Assembly (NCBI GenBank): GCA_016219985.1
Contig: JACRJO010000001.1
Coordinates: 62,001 to 126,000 of the forward strand
Length of the DNA: 64,000 nt
From: Sphingobacteriales bacterium
GTDB taxonomy: Bacteria > Bacteroidota > Bacteroidia > Chitinophagales > Chitinophagaceae
Direction: 5' to 3'
Each line of letters begins with the position of its first letter. Positions within the stretch are counted from its first letter, which is position 1. This document shows, piece by piece, positions 36,663 to 43,021 of the stretch. Under the pieces are notes generated by a model. The model was not told where the DNA came from, ran no database searches, and worked only from the letters and a program-made list of their open reading frames with translations. Both the position numbers and the translations under genes were made by a program.

Positions 36663-37148
36663 CTACTGTACCATTTTATTGGCGCAGCTGGAACTGGCAA
36701 AGGCATCGGGTTTGGCCCGGAAAGCAAAGCCCACTCCAAGGATATAGCCCATGGCCTCCTTCAGCGCATCATTGCTTTTGAAGTTCGGGTTGGTGTTGAT
36801 ATCTGCATGTACTTCCATATCCACCCCGTACCGGCTGAACAGGTTGCAGAGTTCATACGCGACTTCAACGCTCATTCTCACTTCGGTGAGCATCCGCTCC
36901 CTGATCGTCATCCGTCTCCGGGTCGTTTCGCTGCGGATATACATAAACCCGCCCTTCCGCTTCCGGAGGAAGACGATCACGGTGGCAAAGCCGGTTACCC
37001 CGGCCTTTACCTGGCTGTCCGTACCAATGCAAACTTTGAGGTCGTGCCCTTCCGCGGCCTCCCGTGCCAGTACCTTGCTGATTTCTTCGCTGATGGGAAC
37101 AGTCATTCTCTCCCCGCTCAGGGTTCTCCAGTTTTCTTTCCTTTCCAT
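36663..37148 (-). CDS. YkuK-like protein (DUF458, RNase H fold)
   Basis: 161 residues. VCIGTDSQVKAGVTGFATVIVFL near residue 38 contains the Asp-rich beta strand of the RNase H-like fold in DUF458. MLTEVRMSVEVAYELCN near 85 and DMEVHADINTNPNFKSNDAL near 110 contribute further acidic residues, and GYILGVGFAFRAKPDAFASSSCANK is the conserved end. A nuclease role is suggested by fold, not shown. A strong ribosome binding site (AAGGAGG) lies 9 bp before the ATG, right after a tRNA-like element. Confidence 0.75.
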   Translation of the reverse strand: MERKENWRTLSGERMTVPISEEISKVLAREAAEGHDLKVCIGTDSQVKAGVTGFATVIVFLRKRKGGFMYIRSETTRRRMTIRERMLTEVRMSVEVAYELCNLFSRYGVDMEVHADINTNPNFKSNDALKEAMGYILGVGFAFRAKPDAFASSSCANKMVQ

Positions 37149-37164
37149 TGTTTATTCCTCCTTG

Positions 37165-37235
37165 CGGCGCCCCGTGGAGTTGAACCACGATCTCCGGATT
37201 TTCACCCCGGCGCATACCCGGTCTGCCAAAGCGCC
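37165..37235 (-). tRNA. tRNA-like element, anticodon GAA, in the leader of the ykuK gene
   Basis: Seventy-one bases on the minus strand fold as a tRNA. The acceptor stem GGCGCTT/GGGCGCC has two G-U pairs; the short D-arm has GCAG with a GG in its loop; the anticodon stem CCGGG/TCCGG has loop GTGAAAA; the variable loop is 4 nt; the T-arm is CGTGG/CCACG with loop TTCAACT. The anticodon would be GAA (Phe). Oddities are the short length, G rather than A at the discriminator position, and no encoded CCA. It ends 16 bp before the ykuK start codon. It may be a divergent tRNA, a relic, or a tRNA mimic that regulates or feeds the RNA-repair operon. Confidence 0.5.
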
Positions 37236-37338
37236 ATTTGCAGCGAATACTGACTGATATCTTATTTCTTCATTGCCGAATTCATTCGCCGCTATTTCCT
37301 TCTTTTGTATTAACCAGCATTTTCACTCTCATTGGAAA

Positions 37339-37367
37339 AGCGCCCCGGTGCATCTCCCGGGGTCGCT
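37339..37367 (-). terminator. G+C-rich hairpin upstream of the tRNA-like element
   Basis: On the minus strand AGCG-A-CCCCGG pairs with CCGGGG-CGCT around an 8-base loop, with one bulged A, and is followed by TTTT. This is a plausible Rho-independent terminator or leader structure. The T run is short. Confidence 0.45.
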
Positions 37368-37424
37368 CGTCCCCCCTGCTGCACATGATATCTTTAATTT
37401 AGTTAGTTCCTGCATTGAACTGTG

Positions 37425-37492
37425 AGTATTGAGCATTGAATATTGAACATTTTATTTCTAAGAACCTCAATTCTCAATGTTCAATTCTCAAT
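37425..37492. repeat. Words TTGAGAATTGAACATTGAG arranged as an imperfect inverted repeat
   Basis: The stretch 37425-37450 (ATTGAGCATTGAATATTGAACAT) is largely complementary to 37468-37492 (AATTCTCAATGTTCAATTCTCAAT on the plus strand), with about four mismatches. The same word occurs in the hairpin at 33851-33895. It is probably a dispersed intergenic repeat. Confidence 0.55.
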
Positions 37493-37510
37493 GGGTGCAC
37501 ACGCTCCGCA

Positions 37511-37648
37511 CTACCGGATGGCATGCTCAGCCGGGTGAAGGACTTTGCCGTTCCCCGGGTTCGTATTCCCCGCGTTATTATCTTCTTCCCGGTTGCTCAT
37601 CAGCCCGGTTAAAAAGCGCAGCACCAGGATTGTTACTAAAAATTTCAT
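37511..37648 (-). CDS. Small ORF, 45 residues with hydrophobic N-terminus
   Basis: ATG at 37648 is preceded by an excellent AGGAGG ribosome binding site 5 bp away. The product starts with a hydrophobic segment (KFLVTILVLRFLTGLM) followed by a hydrophilic tail rich in Asn, Glu and Gly. Its start is 2 bp after the stop of another small ORF, which suggests translational coupling. I do not recognise a family. It may be a small membrane peptide or leader; chance cannot be excluded at this size. Confidence 0.4.
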   Translation of the reverse strand: MKFLVTILVLRFLTGLMSNREEDNNAGNTNPGNGKVLHPAEHAIR

Positions 37649-37650
37649 TC

Positions 37651-37752
37651 TTACCTCCTTCTCCATTTTCCTGCTGAGCCTCTCAGCATGATCACAGCTA
37701 TTACGGCCAAACCGCCTGCTAAGTGAACTCCTTCAAGTATTTTTAAAATCAT
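37651..37752 (-). CDS. Small ORF, 33 residues, predicted single-span membrane peptide
   Basis: The frame ATG 37752 to TAA 37651 encodes a peptide with GGLAVIAVIMLRG as a membrane segment and a basic tail (KWRRR). An in-frame ATG at 37770 would add 6 residues but overlaps a hairpin. A GAAGGAG segment lies inside the frame and the stop overlaps the ribosome binding site of the next small ORF. No family recognised. Confidence 0.35.
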   Translation of the reverse strand: MILKILEGVHLAGGLAVIAVIMLRGSAGKWRRR

Positions 37753-37769
37753 TTTATGGTTTTTAAACA

Positions 37770-37802
37770 TAAAGCCCGGTCGCTGGCGGCGACCGGGCTT
37801 TA
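37770..37802. terminator. Perfect 14-bp hairpin
   Basis: TAAAGCCCGGTCGC and its exact complement flank a 5-base loop (TGGCG). It sits directly at the stop codon of a 22-codon frame and 18 bp before a small-ORF start on the minus strand. It is a strong candidate terminator in either direction, though the T run is only three bases. Confidence 0.6.
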
Positions 37803-37937
37803 CCATACAGGTACTATTGCACCTGGATTAATAAAACTCCATTCGTCGCCGGTATTGGCTATCGTCATTTGCTCCAGGCATAAAGAAGCCTGCAGCGGTT
37901 ATACGATACCCGCAATAGCCAGCCCCCGGCAGGGGCT
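37803..37937 (-). ncRNA. Candidate structured small RNA with three consecutive hairpins
   Basis: On the minus strand, three stem-loops precede the 14-bp hairpin at 37770-37802: AGCCCC/GGGGCT (37921-37937), CAGGC/GCCTG (37875-37892) and CAGGT/ACCTG (37808-37825). The arrangement resembles a compact RNA with a terminator. The same stretch also contains a 22-codon frame (37800-37868) that ends at the hairpin, so a small peptide gene is the alternative. No known RNA family was recognised. Confidence 0.3.
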
Positions 37938-38103
37938 GCCATTTCACCGCCGTTCTTTTATGTCGTTGTTGTCTCAGCAATTCCTTTTATTTTGTTTACA
38001 GATTCAGTTTAGTTGTTATTACACACTTCACCCGGAAAAAATTTCCATCCTCCGGAATACAGCAGGCTGCCAGCCTGCTCTTACTCACTGGTCCGGGATA
38101 TAA

Positions 38104-38131
38104 AAAGAAACCCCGCAATCGCTTGCGGGGT
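38104..38131 (-). terminator. Rho-independent terminator of a short minus-strand transcript
   Basis: ACCCCGCAA/TTGCGGGGT with a 4-base loop (38110-38131), followed on the minus strand by TTTCTTTTT. It ends a transcript that would start near 38260 and carry only a 30-residue frame. Confidence 0.75.
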
Positions 38132-38159
38132 CCGTATTTCATCGAATTCGTTGATTAAC

Positions 38160-38252
38160 TTATTCTTCAGCACTACATGCCCCGCTTACGCGATCAAGTC
38201 CTTTGGGACTAAATCCGTATCCTGTTTCGATATGTGCGTTTATACGTTGCAT
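38160..38252 (-). CDS. Small ORF, 30 residues, with own promoter and terminator
   Basis: ATG 38252 to TAA 38160. The peptide starts MQRINAHIETGYG and ends SGACSAEE, with one cysteine. A promoter-like pair lies just upstream (38271-38303) and a strong terminator follows 29 bp after the stop, so this is a self-contained short transcription unit. It may encode a peptide or may be a small RNA with an incidental frame. No known peptide family was recognised. Confidence 0.4.
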   Translation of the reverse strand: MQRINAHIETGYGFSPKGLDRVSGACSAEE

Positions 38253-38270
38253 TTATTTGTTTTGCGGATG

Positions 38271-38303
38271 CAAAGATGAAACTATTTTTTTGATGCTGCC
38301 AAA
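38271..38303 (-). promoter_or_regulatory. Promoter-like sequence for the short transcript
   Basis: On the minus strand TTTG (38300-38303) is followed after 21 bp by CATCTTTG (38271-38278), one mismatch from TAnnTTTG. The predicted start lies near 38263, about 11 bp before the small ORF. Confidence 0.4.
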
Positions 38304-38332
38304 TATTTGTAAAGAAATTTCTAAAATAATTT

Positions 38333-39049
38333 TTACTCCGCTATTTGGACGGGCATTTCATCATAAGTGCGCCCTCCTAATTCACGACCGGTTTTCCTCT
38401 TGTTTACTCCCCCCCATTGCTTGAAGAAAAAAGCAACCCCTTGTTCTGCACATTGCTGCCTGATGTCCCATACCCAGGCTTCTTTTACCGGCCTCGCTTT
38501 CCGGCCACTCTCGCCGCCCGCAATTAACCAATGTATATTTTCCAGGTTCATGTCCGGAAGAGGGCCTATCAGGGGCTCACAGGATAAAAACTTTACCTTG
38601 GCATTGGTCTCCCTAAGGAAATCAATACGGTCCATTACTTTCTCATTCTCCACTGACACCCCCATCCATATATTGGCCGTCCAGTTCAGTTGGTCATGTA
38701 TTTCGTACAGCCTTTCCGCCCGCTTTGTAAGAACCTGGTACGTATGCTGGGGCGTCATCTTCATTACCTCAAATACCTTCTGAATAAACGAAAGCGGCAC
38801 ATCCCTGTGAAACAAATCACTCATTGAGTTAACAAACACCACTTTAGGTTTTTTCCATTCAAATGGAATCAGCAACGCATCTTCATGAATACGCAATTCA
38901 AACCCGTCCTTGTATTTATCAATCCCCATGGCCTGTAAACGCCGGGTCATCACTTCTGCATAGCAATACTTACAACCGGCAGAGATTTTATCACAACCTG
39001 TGGTCGGATTCCAGGTCATTTCGGTCCATTCGATGGATGATTGTGCCAT
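38333..39049 (-). CDS. DUF5131 (phage Gp37/Gp68-like) three-Cys protein
   Basis: 238 residues. EWTEMTWNPTTGCDKISAGCKYCYAE near residue 6 contains the three-cysteine motif Cx6CxxC of PF07505, which resembles a radical SAM cluster-binding motif. KVVFVNSMSDLFH near 65 and YQVLTKRAERL near 100 are further family segments, and WLIAGGESG near 180 and FFFKQWGG near 217 follow. The start overlaps the stop of the TcmP gene by one base, so the two are co-translated. This family is found with TcmP in phages and bacterial mobile regions; its reaction is not established. Confidence 0.85.
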   Translation of the reverse strand: MAQSSIEWTEMTWNPTTGCDKISAGCKYCYAEVMTRRLQAMGIDKYKDGFELRIHEDALLIPFEWKKPKVVFVNSMSDLFHRDVPLSFIQKVFEVMKMTPQHTYQVLTKRAERLYEIHDQLNWTANIWMGVSVENEKVMDRIDFLRETNAKVKFLSCEPLIGPLPDMNLENIHWLIAGGESGRKARPVKEAWVWDIRQQCAEQGVAFFFKQWGGVNKRKTGRELGGRTYDEMPVQIAE

Positions 39050-40197
39050 TATATAAGTTTTATTTGAATTATTCTGCTATGATTATCCTCAAGATAGAAA
39101 CCTTTTACCTTCTCACCATCTAAAGAAATTAATTCTAATTCACCATTTTTCTTTAATACATCAAGGACTTTTTTCGTATGTGGCGGCAAGAATCCTTGAG
39201 TTAAACCAAAATCAAACAAATTTTGATTGGTAACAACTTCCTTTTGGCCCAAAAACTCCTTTATCATCGATAAATAATCAGCGACTTCTACTTCATCAAA
39301 AAAACTCATTTGATCCTGGTTTCTCACTCGAAATCCCCTGCCGCTCTCTTCATCTAAATCCCATTTTGCATTAAGCATTTTTACAAAGCCTGTCTTATTA
39401 TTTGTAAAGAAAAATAGGCAAAAAAAGTTTTTGCTTCCCCTTTCAATTGTAAATGTATCTACATATTTTACTCCCAAATATTGTTTAAACTTTCTCTTTA
39501 CCTCTTCTATAAACCGAAATTGATTATTCGTATCGGGAAGCTCGTCTTTAAACAATTCAGTTAAGAATTTCTCAAGTGGCTTACCGCCAATAAACCCATC
39601 ATCTGCTAATGCCTTATCGGCAAACCGATACATAAAAGATATCGGCAAAAACAATAAAACCTCTGACTTCCCATTATCTGTTATACCTTTCAAATCTTTA
39701 GGATCAATTTCCTTATACCCCCAAGGATCTATAAACAATAGCGCTCGCTCTGAATCCTTCATGTTTTCAAGTAGTGGGATTACTAATTTTATCACTTCAC
39801 TATACTCCAGCTTTGTATATTTAACATTTACATTCTCCGGCTTAAATATTGATTTAGCAAACCTCTCAATTCTTTCTATTTTAAAAACTCCCTCATCAAT
39901 TTCGGATTTCTCACTATCATTGAACCAAATATCAATATTGGGGCATTTCTTATTATTTGACAAATAGTGACTTCTAATAGATTCTAAGGTAATTATTGAA
40001 CTACCCTTCTCTTCATTTAGATAAACTCCCTCTCCAGCAAAAAGGTCAAAAAGATATATTTTCTTAATAAATGGAACTCGACTTATTACATTTAAATAAA
40101 TTGATAAGTACCTCGCAAATAAATCAACTTTAGCTTTTGAATGTTCATACATTCGTTTTTGAGAATCTTTAATTTTAGACATAGTATAAGGTTTCAT
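39049..40197 (-). CDS. tcmP: Three-Cys-motif partner protein TcmP
   Basis: 382 residues. The first 110 residues carry a methyltransferase-like pattern: KVDLFARYLSIYLNV, then YLFDLFAGEGVY near residue 50 and FNDSEKSEID near 90; ALLFIDPWGYKEID near 155 matches motif IV. The C-terminal part (EKVKGFY and upstream) looks like a winged-helix tail. TcmP genes occur beside DUF5131 genes, as here. The gene is strikingly A+T-rich compared with everything around it, which points to recent acquisition. Its activity is unknown; nucleic-acid methylation or processing is conjecture. Confidence 0.82.
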   Translation of the reverse strand: MKPYTMSKIKDSQKRMYEHSKAKVDLFARYLSIYLNVISRVPFIKKIYLFDLFAGEGVYLNEEKGSSIITLESIRSHYLSNNKKCPNIDIWFNDSEKSEIDEGVFKIERIERFAKSIFKPENVNVKYTKLEYSEVIKLVIPLLENMKDSERALLFIDPWGYKEIDPKDLKGITDNGKSEVLLFLPISFMYRFADKALADDGFIGGKPLEKFLTELFKDELPDTNNQFRFIEEVKRKFKQYLGVKYVDTFTIERGSKNFFCLFFFTNNKTGFVKMLNAKWDLDEESGRGFRVRNQDQMSFFDEVEVADYLSMIKEFLGQKEVVTNQNLFDFGLTQGFLPPHTKKVLDVLKKNGELELISLDGEKVKGFYLEDNHSRIIQIKLI

Positions 40198-40216
40198 CCC
40201 AAAGTTAAAAAAAACT

Positions 40217-41329
40217 TCAAAATAATCTCCCTTGTTCTCCCGGTCTTCGAAATAAAGATCTGTTCAAACTCCAGTCCTCCGCATTCATTCCATATAACTT
40301 TCCATATTTTTTATACTGATCGGCTACCAGTTTGGCGATACTGCCTTCGCCCCGCATGCGTACACCCCAGCGGCTGTCATTCACCTTCCCGTCATGACTT
40401 TGCTCGATCAGGTGCCAGACCTTATCGGCACGGTCGGGAAAATTTTTATACAACCAGTCGTGGAATAATAGTTTGATGGCACCGTTCAGCCGGATAAAAG
40501 TGTATGCCGTAAACGTGGCCCCGTTATCCCGGGCCGCCTTCATGATCCGCTGCATCTCGTGCTCATTCAGCCCGGGTATCATCGGCCCCATCATAATGCC
40601 CATGCGCACACCGGCGCTGCTGAGCTCCTTGATCACTTTCAGTTTTTGTGCTGCGGTGGTCGTCCGCGGTTCCATGACCCTGCGCAGGTCCTCGTTAAAG
40701 GAGGTGATGGATACCATTGCCGAAACAATCTGCTTCTTCGCCATTTCCTGCAGGATGTCCTTGTCCCTGAGTATCCATGAATTTTTAGTCAGTATCCCCA
40801 CCGGCTGGTTGAATTCATTACAGACATCCAGCAACCCGCGGGTCAGCCGGTATTTTTGTTCGGCCGGCTGGTAACAATCTGTGTTCCCGCTAAGCATAAT
40901 GGGCGTGGCATCCCAGTTCTTATGCAGCAGGAATTTGCGCAGCAACTGCGGAGCATTTTTCTTCACGATGATCTTCCGCTCAAAATCAAGCCCGGCACTG
41001 TAGCCCCAGTACTCATGCACATTGCGGGCATAGCAATAGATACAGCCATGTTCACAACCCGCATAGGGATTCATACTGTAACCCATACCCACATCGGGAC
41101 TCTCCACTTTGTTTACAATGGATTTTGACTCCTGTTCCATATAGACAGTGCGGGCATCCCCTTCTTCCCAGTCGTCGATCCCCTCGATATGTTCACGGGT
41201 CCGCTCGTCTTTAAGAAACCGGTTCTTTGTATTAATCTGCGCCCCCCGGCCCTGCAGGTAACTGTTCTCTTCGCCCTTTTGTTTTGTCTGCACTTTCACG
41301 GCATCCTGCCGCAATGATTCCTTACTCAC
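40217..41329 (-). CDS. Radical SAM protein, PA0069/SPL-like family
   Basis: 370 residues from a GTG start. The N-terminal GRGAQINTKNRFLKD is the usual opening of this family. NPYAGCEHGCIYCYARNVHEY near residue 92 holds the CxxxCxxC cluster, with the cluster-binding region close to spore photoproduct lyase. SGNTDCYQPAE and MVSITSFNEDLRRVMEPR follow. The reaction is unknown; related proteins are annotated as SPL-like or DNA-photolesion repair, but that is not shown. It lies 19 bp upstream of tcmP on the same strand, so all three genes may form one unit. Confidence 0.82.
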   Translation of the reverse strand: MSKESLRQDAVKVQTKQKGEENSYLQGRGAQINTKNRFLKDERTREHIEGIDDWEEGDARTVYMEQESKSIVNKVESPDVGMGYSMNPYAGCEHGCIYCYARNVHEYWGYSAGLDFERKIIVKKNAPQLLRKFLLHKNWDATPIMLSGNTDCYQPAEQKYRLTRGLLDVCNEFNQPVGILTKNSWILRDKDILQEMAKKQIVSAMVSITSFNEDLRRVMEPRTTTAAQKLKVIKELSSAGVRMGIMMGPMIPGLNEHEMQRIMKAARDNGATFTAYTFIRLNGAIKLLFHDWLYKNFPDRADKVWHLIEQSHDGKVNDSRWGVRMRGEGSIAKLVADQYKKYGKLYGMNAEDWSLNRSLFRRPGEQGRLF

Positions 41330-41612
41330 TGTTGGTATTGTTTCGTTTGACCGGTTGCTGACCGGAAAATTGTTTCCTTAGTTTAGCCGGGAAGACGGGA
41401 AGAACGGGAAGGAAAAGCGGATGGGCTGTTCGTCTATATAATAATTCCGGCCTGTTCTATTCTTCTGGTTTCTGGATTCTGGTTTCTCGCTTGCCTGCTA
41501 AAAAAGGAGAATAAAGAGTCGCCTCACTTTTCATGCTCACGATTCCTTACCCTTTATCCTCCTACTCACAAATCCCATCCCACATTTATTGTTACAGTGT
41601 ACGGACTGAAGT
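41330..41612. other. 283-bp gap with short tandem words
   Basis: No gene. It holds a purine-rich tandem of CGGGAAGA (41391-41412) and a TTCTGG-type word repeat (41462-41487). It lies between two minus-strand genes, the radical SAM gene and the 2H phosphoesterase gene. I see no clear promoter or terminator. Confidence 0.35.
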
Positions 41613-42227
41613 CTACCCGAATAGTTCCCCCTGCCTGGTAATTACCGGCAGGTGCTGAAATTCAAAACGCATCAGCGGCTGGTATTTCAACTCTCCTTCG
41701 GGCCTGCGCAACAGGATCATTCCGTCCGCAATAAAGCGGCCGGTGAAATGTTTCCGGCTGTATTCCAGCCAGCCTTTCTCATATTGCCAGGGCTTCAGTT
41801 TACTGCCGATGGTGATATGCGGTTCCATGAAAAAATAAGGTTTATGCTCCTCATTCATTTTCAGCAGGCGCTGGACTTCGGTACGCAGGGTCCTCACCAG
41901 TTGCTGCACCGGGAGCTTTGAAGTCACCTTAATATATATGGTATGTGCGGGAAAACTGCCGAAGTCCTTCAATTCCGTTTTGAACGGCGGGAAGCCCATC
42001 GCCACGGTCTTCAGCCGGGCGAGGATCCGTTCTTCCATCATGGCATATTGGGTAAACCGGACCAGCGGCACCCAGGGTTTGCCCCGCCCGCTGTCGCCTG
42101 TTTTGTACTTTCCCGCAAATTCTTCCTTCAATTTGCTGATGCGGTCCCGGAGTTCCTCCCGGGGAGCCAGTGCCAGCAAATACTCGTAGACCCGGTAACC
42201 GGGAATCGTGTTGGTGATTGTTTCCAT
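41613..42227 (-). CDS. 2H phosphoesterase (LigT/2'-5' RNA ligase-like)
   Basis: About 204 residues from the ATG at 42227, which follows a GGGAGG ribosome binding site; the upstream frame of 11 codons is less likely. Two His-x-Thr-type motifs are visible: HTIYIK near residue 110 and HITIGS near 150, the pair that defines the 2H superfamily. Relatives cleave or open 2',3'-cyclic phosphates or join 2'-5' linkages in RNA. It is divergent from umuD and about 6 kb from the RtcB operon. An RNA-repair role is plausible but not proven. Confidence 0.72.
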   Translation of the reverse strand: METITNTIPGYRVYEYLLALAPREELRDRISKLKEEFAGKYKTGDSGRGKPWVPLVRFTQYAMMEERILARLKTVAMGFPPFKTELKDFGSFPAHTIYIKVTSKLPVQQLVRTLRTEVQRLLKMNEEHKPYFFMEPHITIGSKLKPWQYEKGWLEYSRKHFTGRFIADGMILLRRPEGELKYQPLMRFEFQHLPVITRQGELFG

Positions 42228-42278
42228 TGTCTTTCCTCCCGGGAAAAATATTTTCCCCATTTTCTTAGCACCAATTTA

Positions 42279-42291
42279 CTAAATTATTTAG
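42279..42291. promoter_or_regulatory. Palindrome CTAAATTATTTAG between divergent genes
   Basis: A perfect 6-1-6 inverted repeat in the 140-bp gap between the 2H phosphoesterase and umuD genes. It has the size of a repressor operator and lies about 80 bp before the umuD start. An AATTTTTG box one base from TAnnTTTG lies about 20 bp further on at 42315-42322. The regulator is unknown, and an A+T-rich palindrome may also be chance. Confidence 0.35.
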
Positions 42292-42369
42292 CTTTACCAA
42301 AGAAAACCCCATTAAATTTTTGCACATTTTTTTTCACCATCCCCGGCCGGGGATATTAAAACAGGAGAT

Positions 42370-42804
42370 ATGGAAGAGGATTTATTTTTTGGGGCAGCCT
42401 ATAAGGGCTCGAAACAATTCAAACAGCAGGATGTGAAGACGGCCAATGCCACCGGTTTTGCCGCGGCGGCGGATGACTATGCGGAGAAGGGAATTGACCT
42501 GAATGAGCAACTGATCCGGAACAAACCCGCCACTTTCTTTTTCCGGATGAAGGGGGATGCGATGAAGGAGGCGGGGATATTCGACGGGGATATCCTCGTC
42601 GTGGACCGCTCGCTGAAACTGGTCAGCGGGAAAGTGATCGTGGCCATCCTGAACGGGGAGCTGCTGGTACGGAGGTTTCATAAAAATTTTACTTCGGCAT
42701 TTTTAATCCCCGAAAACAGCCGCTATAAAAATATCAACCTCGCCGAGTTCAGCGATTTCGTGATGTGGGGCGTGGTGACTTTTGTGATTCACCCGTTGGG
42801 GTAG
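42370..42804 (+). CDS. umuD: UmuD-like protein (S24 peptidase fold) with altered catalytic residues
   Basis: 144 residues, colinear with E. coli UmuD along its whole length. The cleavage region ATGFAAAADDY aligns with CGFPSPAADY. The serine motif reads KGDAMKEAGI, with Ala (codon GCG) where UmuD Ser60 is expected, and ELLVRRF has Arg at the position of Lys97. So both members of the Ser-Lys dyad appear lost, and the residue before the scissile Gly is Thr rather than Cys or Ala. GDILVVDRSLK and FGV-like C-terminal strands are conserved. It precedes umuC by 217 bp, as expected for Pol V. The protein may work without self-cleavage. Confidence 0.85.
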   Translation: MEEDLFFGAAYKGSKQFKQQDVKTANATGFAAAADDYAEKGIDLNEQLIRNKPATFFFRMKGDAMKEAGIFDGDILVVDRSLKLVSGKVIVAILNGELLVRRFHKNFTSAFLIPENSRYKNINLAEFSDFVMWGVVTFVIHPLG

Positions 42805-43021
42805 CAGAAAGGGAATTATCAATTTCCCCATGCGCAATGGGGGAAGAAACTGAATGACCGGGAGCGATTTAAAGGGGAAGAGTACCAAATGTAAAATAGT
42901 AGTGCAGAATCGGGCGCACTGAAGAGGAACCAATGTGTTCTCTCCGCCTCCACCCCTGTGTATTTTTTTCCTGTGCGCTCTGCCCGCTGCGGCTTAAAAA
43001 AAAAAGAAAGGCGGAGGTAGT
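42805..43021. other. 217-bp gap between umuD and umuC
   Basis: No convincing gene; a 22-codon frame near 42852 is probably chance. An oligo-A stretch (42998-43010) followed by AAAGGCGGAGGTAGT provides a strong ribosome binding site for umuC. Such a gap is unusually long for umuDC pairs, which usually overlap or abut. Confidence 0.4.

Noticed and set aside
37490..37565. Second tRNA-like sequence on the plus strand (GCTCAGCCGGG and GGGTTCGTATTCCC)
   Set aside because: The words resemble a D-arm and T-arm, but the T-stem does not pair over 5 bp, A58 is T, and no acceptor stem closes.
37756..38103. 115-codon plus-strand frame across the hairpin region
   Set aside because: It runs through several stem-loops, lacks any domain and has the composition of shadow frames; minus-strand signals explain the region better.
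38333..40197. Prophage remnant, because DUF5131 is called phage Gp37/Gp68
   Set aside because: No capsid, terminase, integrase, lysis gene or attachment repeats are seen nearby.
42852..42920. 22-codon frame between umuD and umuC
   Set aside because: Short, no ribosome binding site, no conservation evidence.
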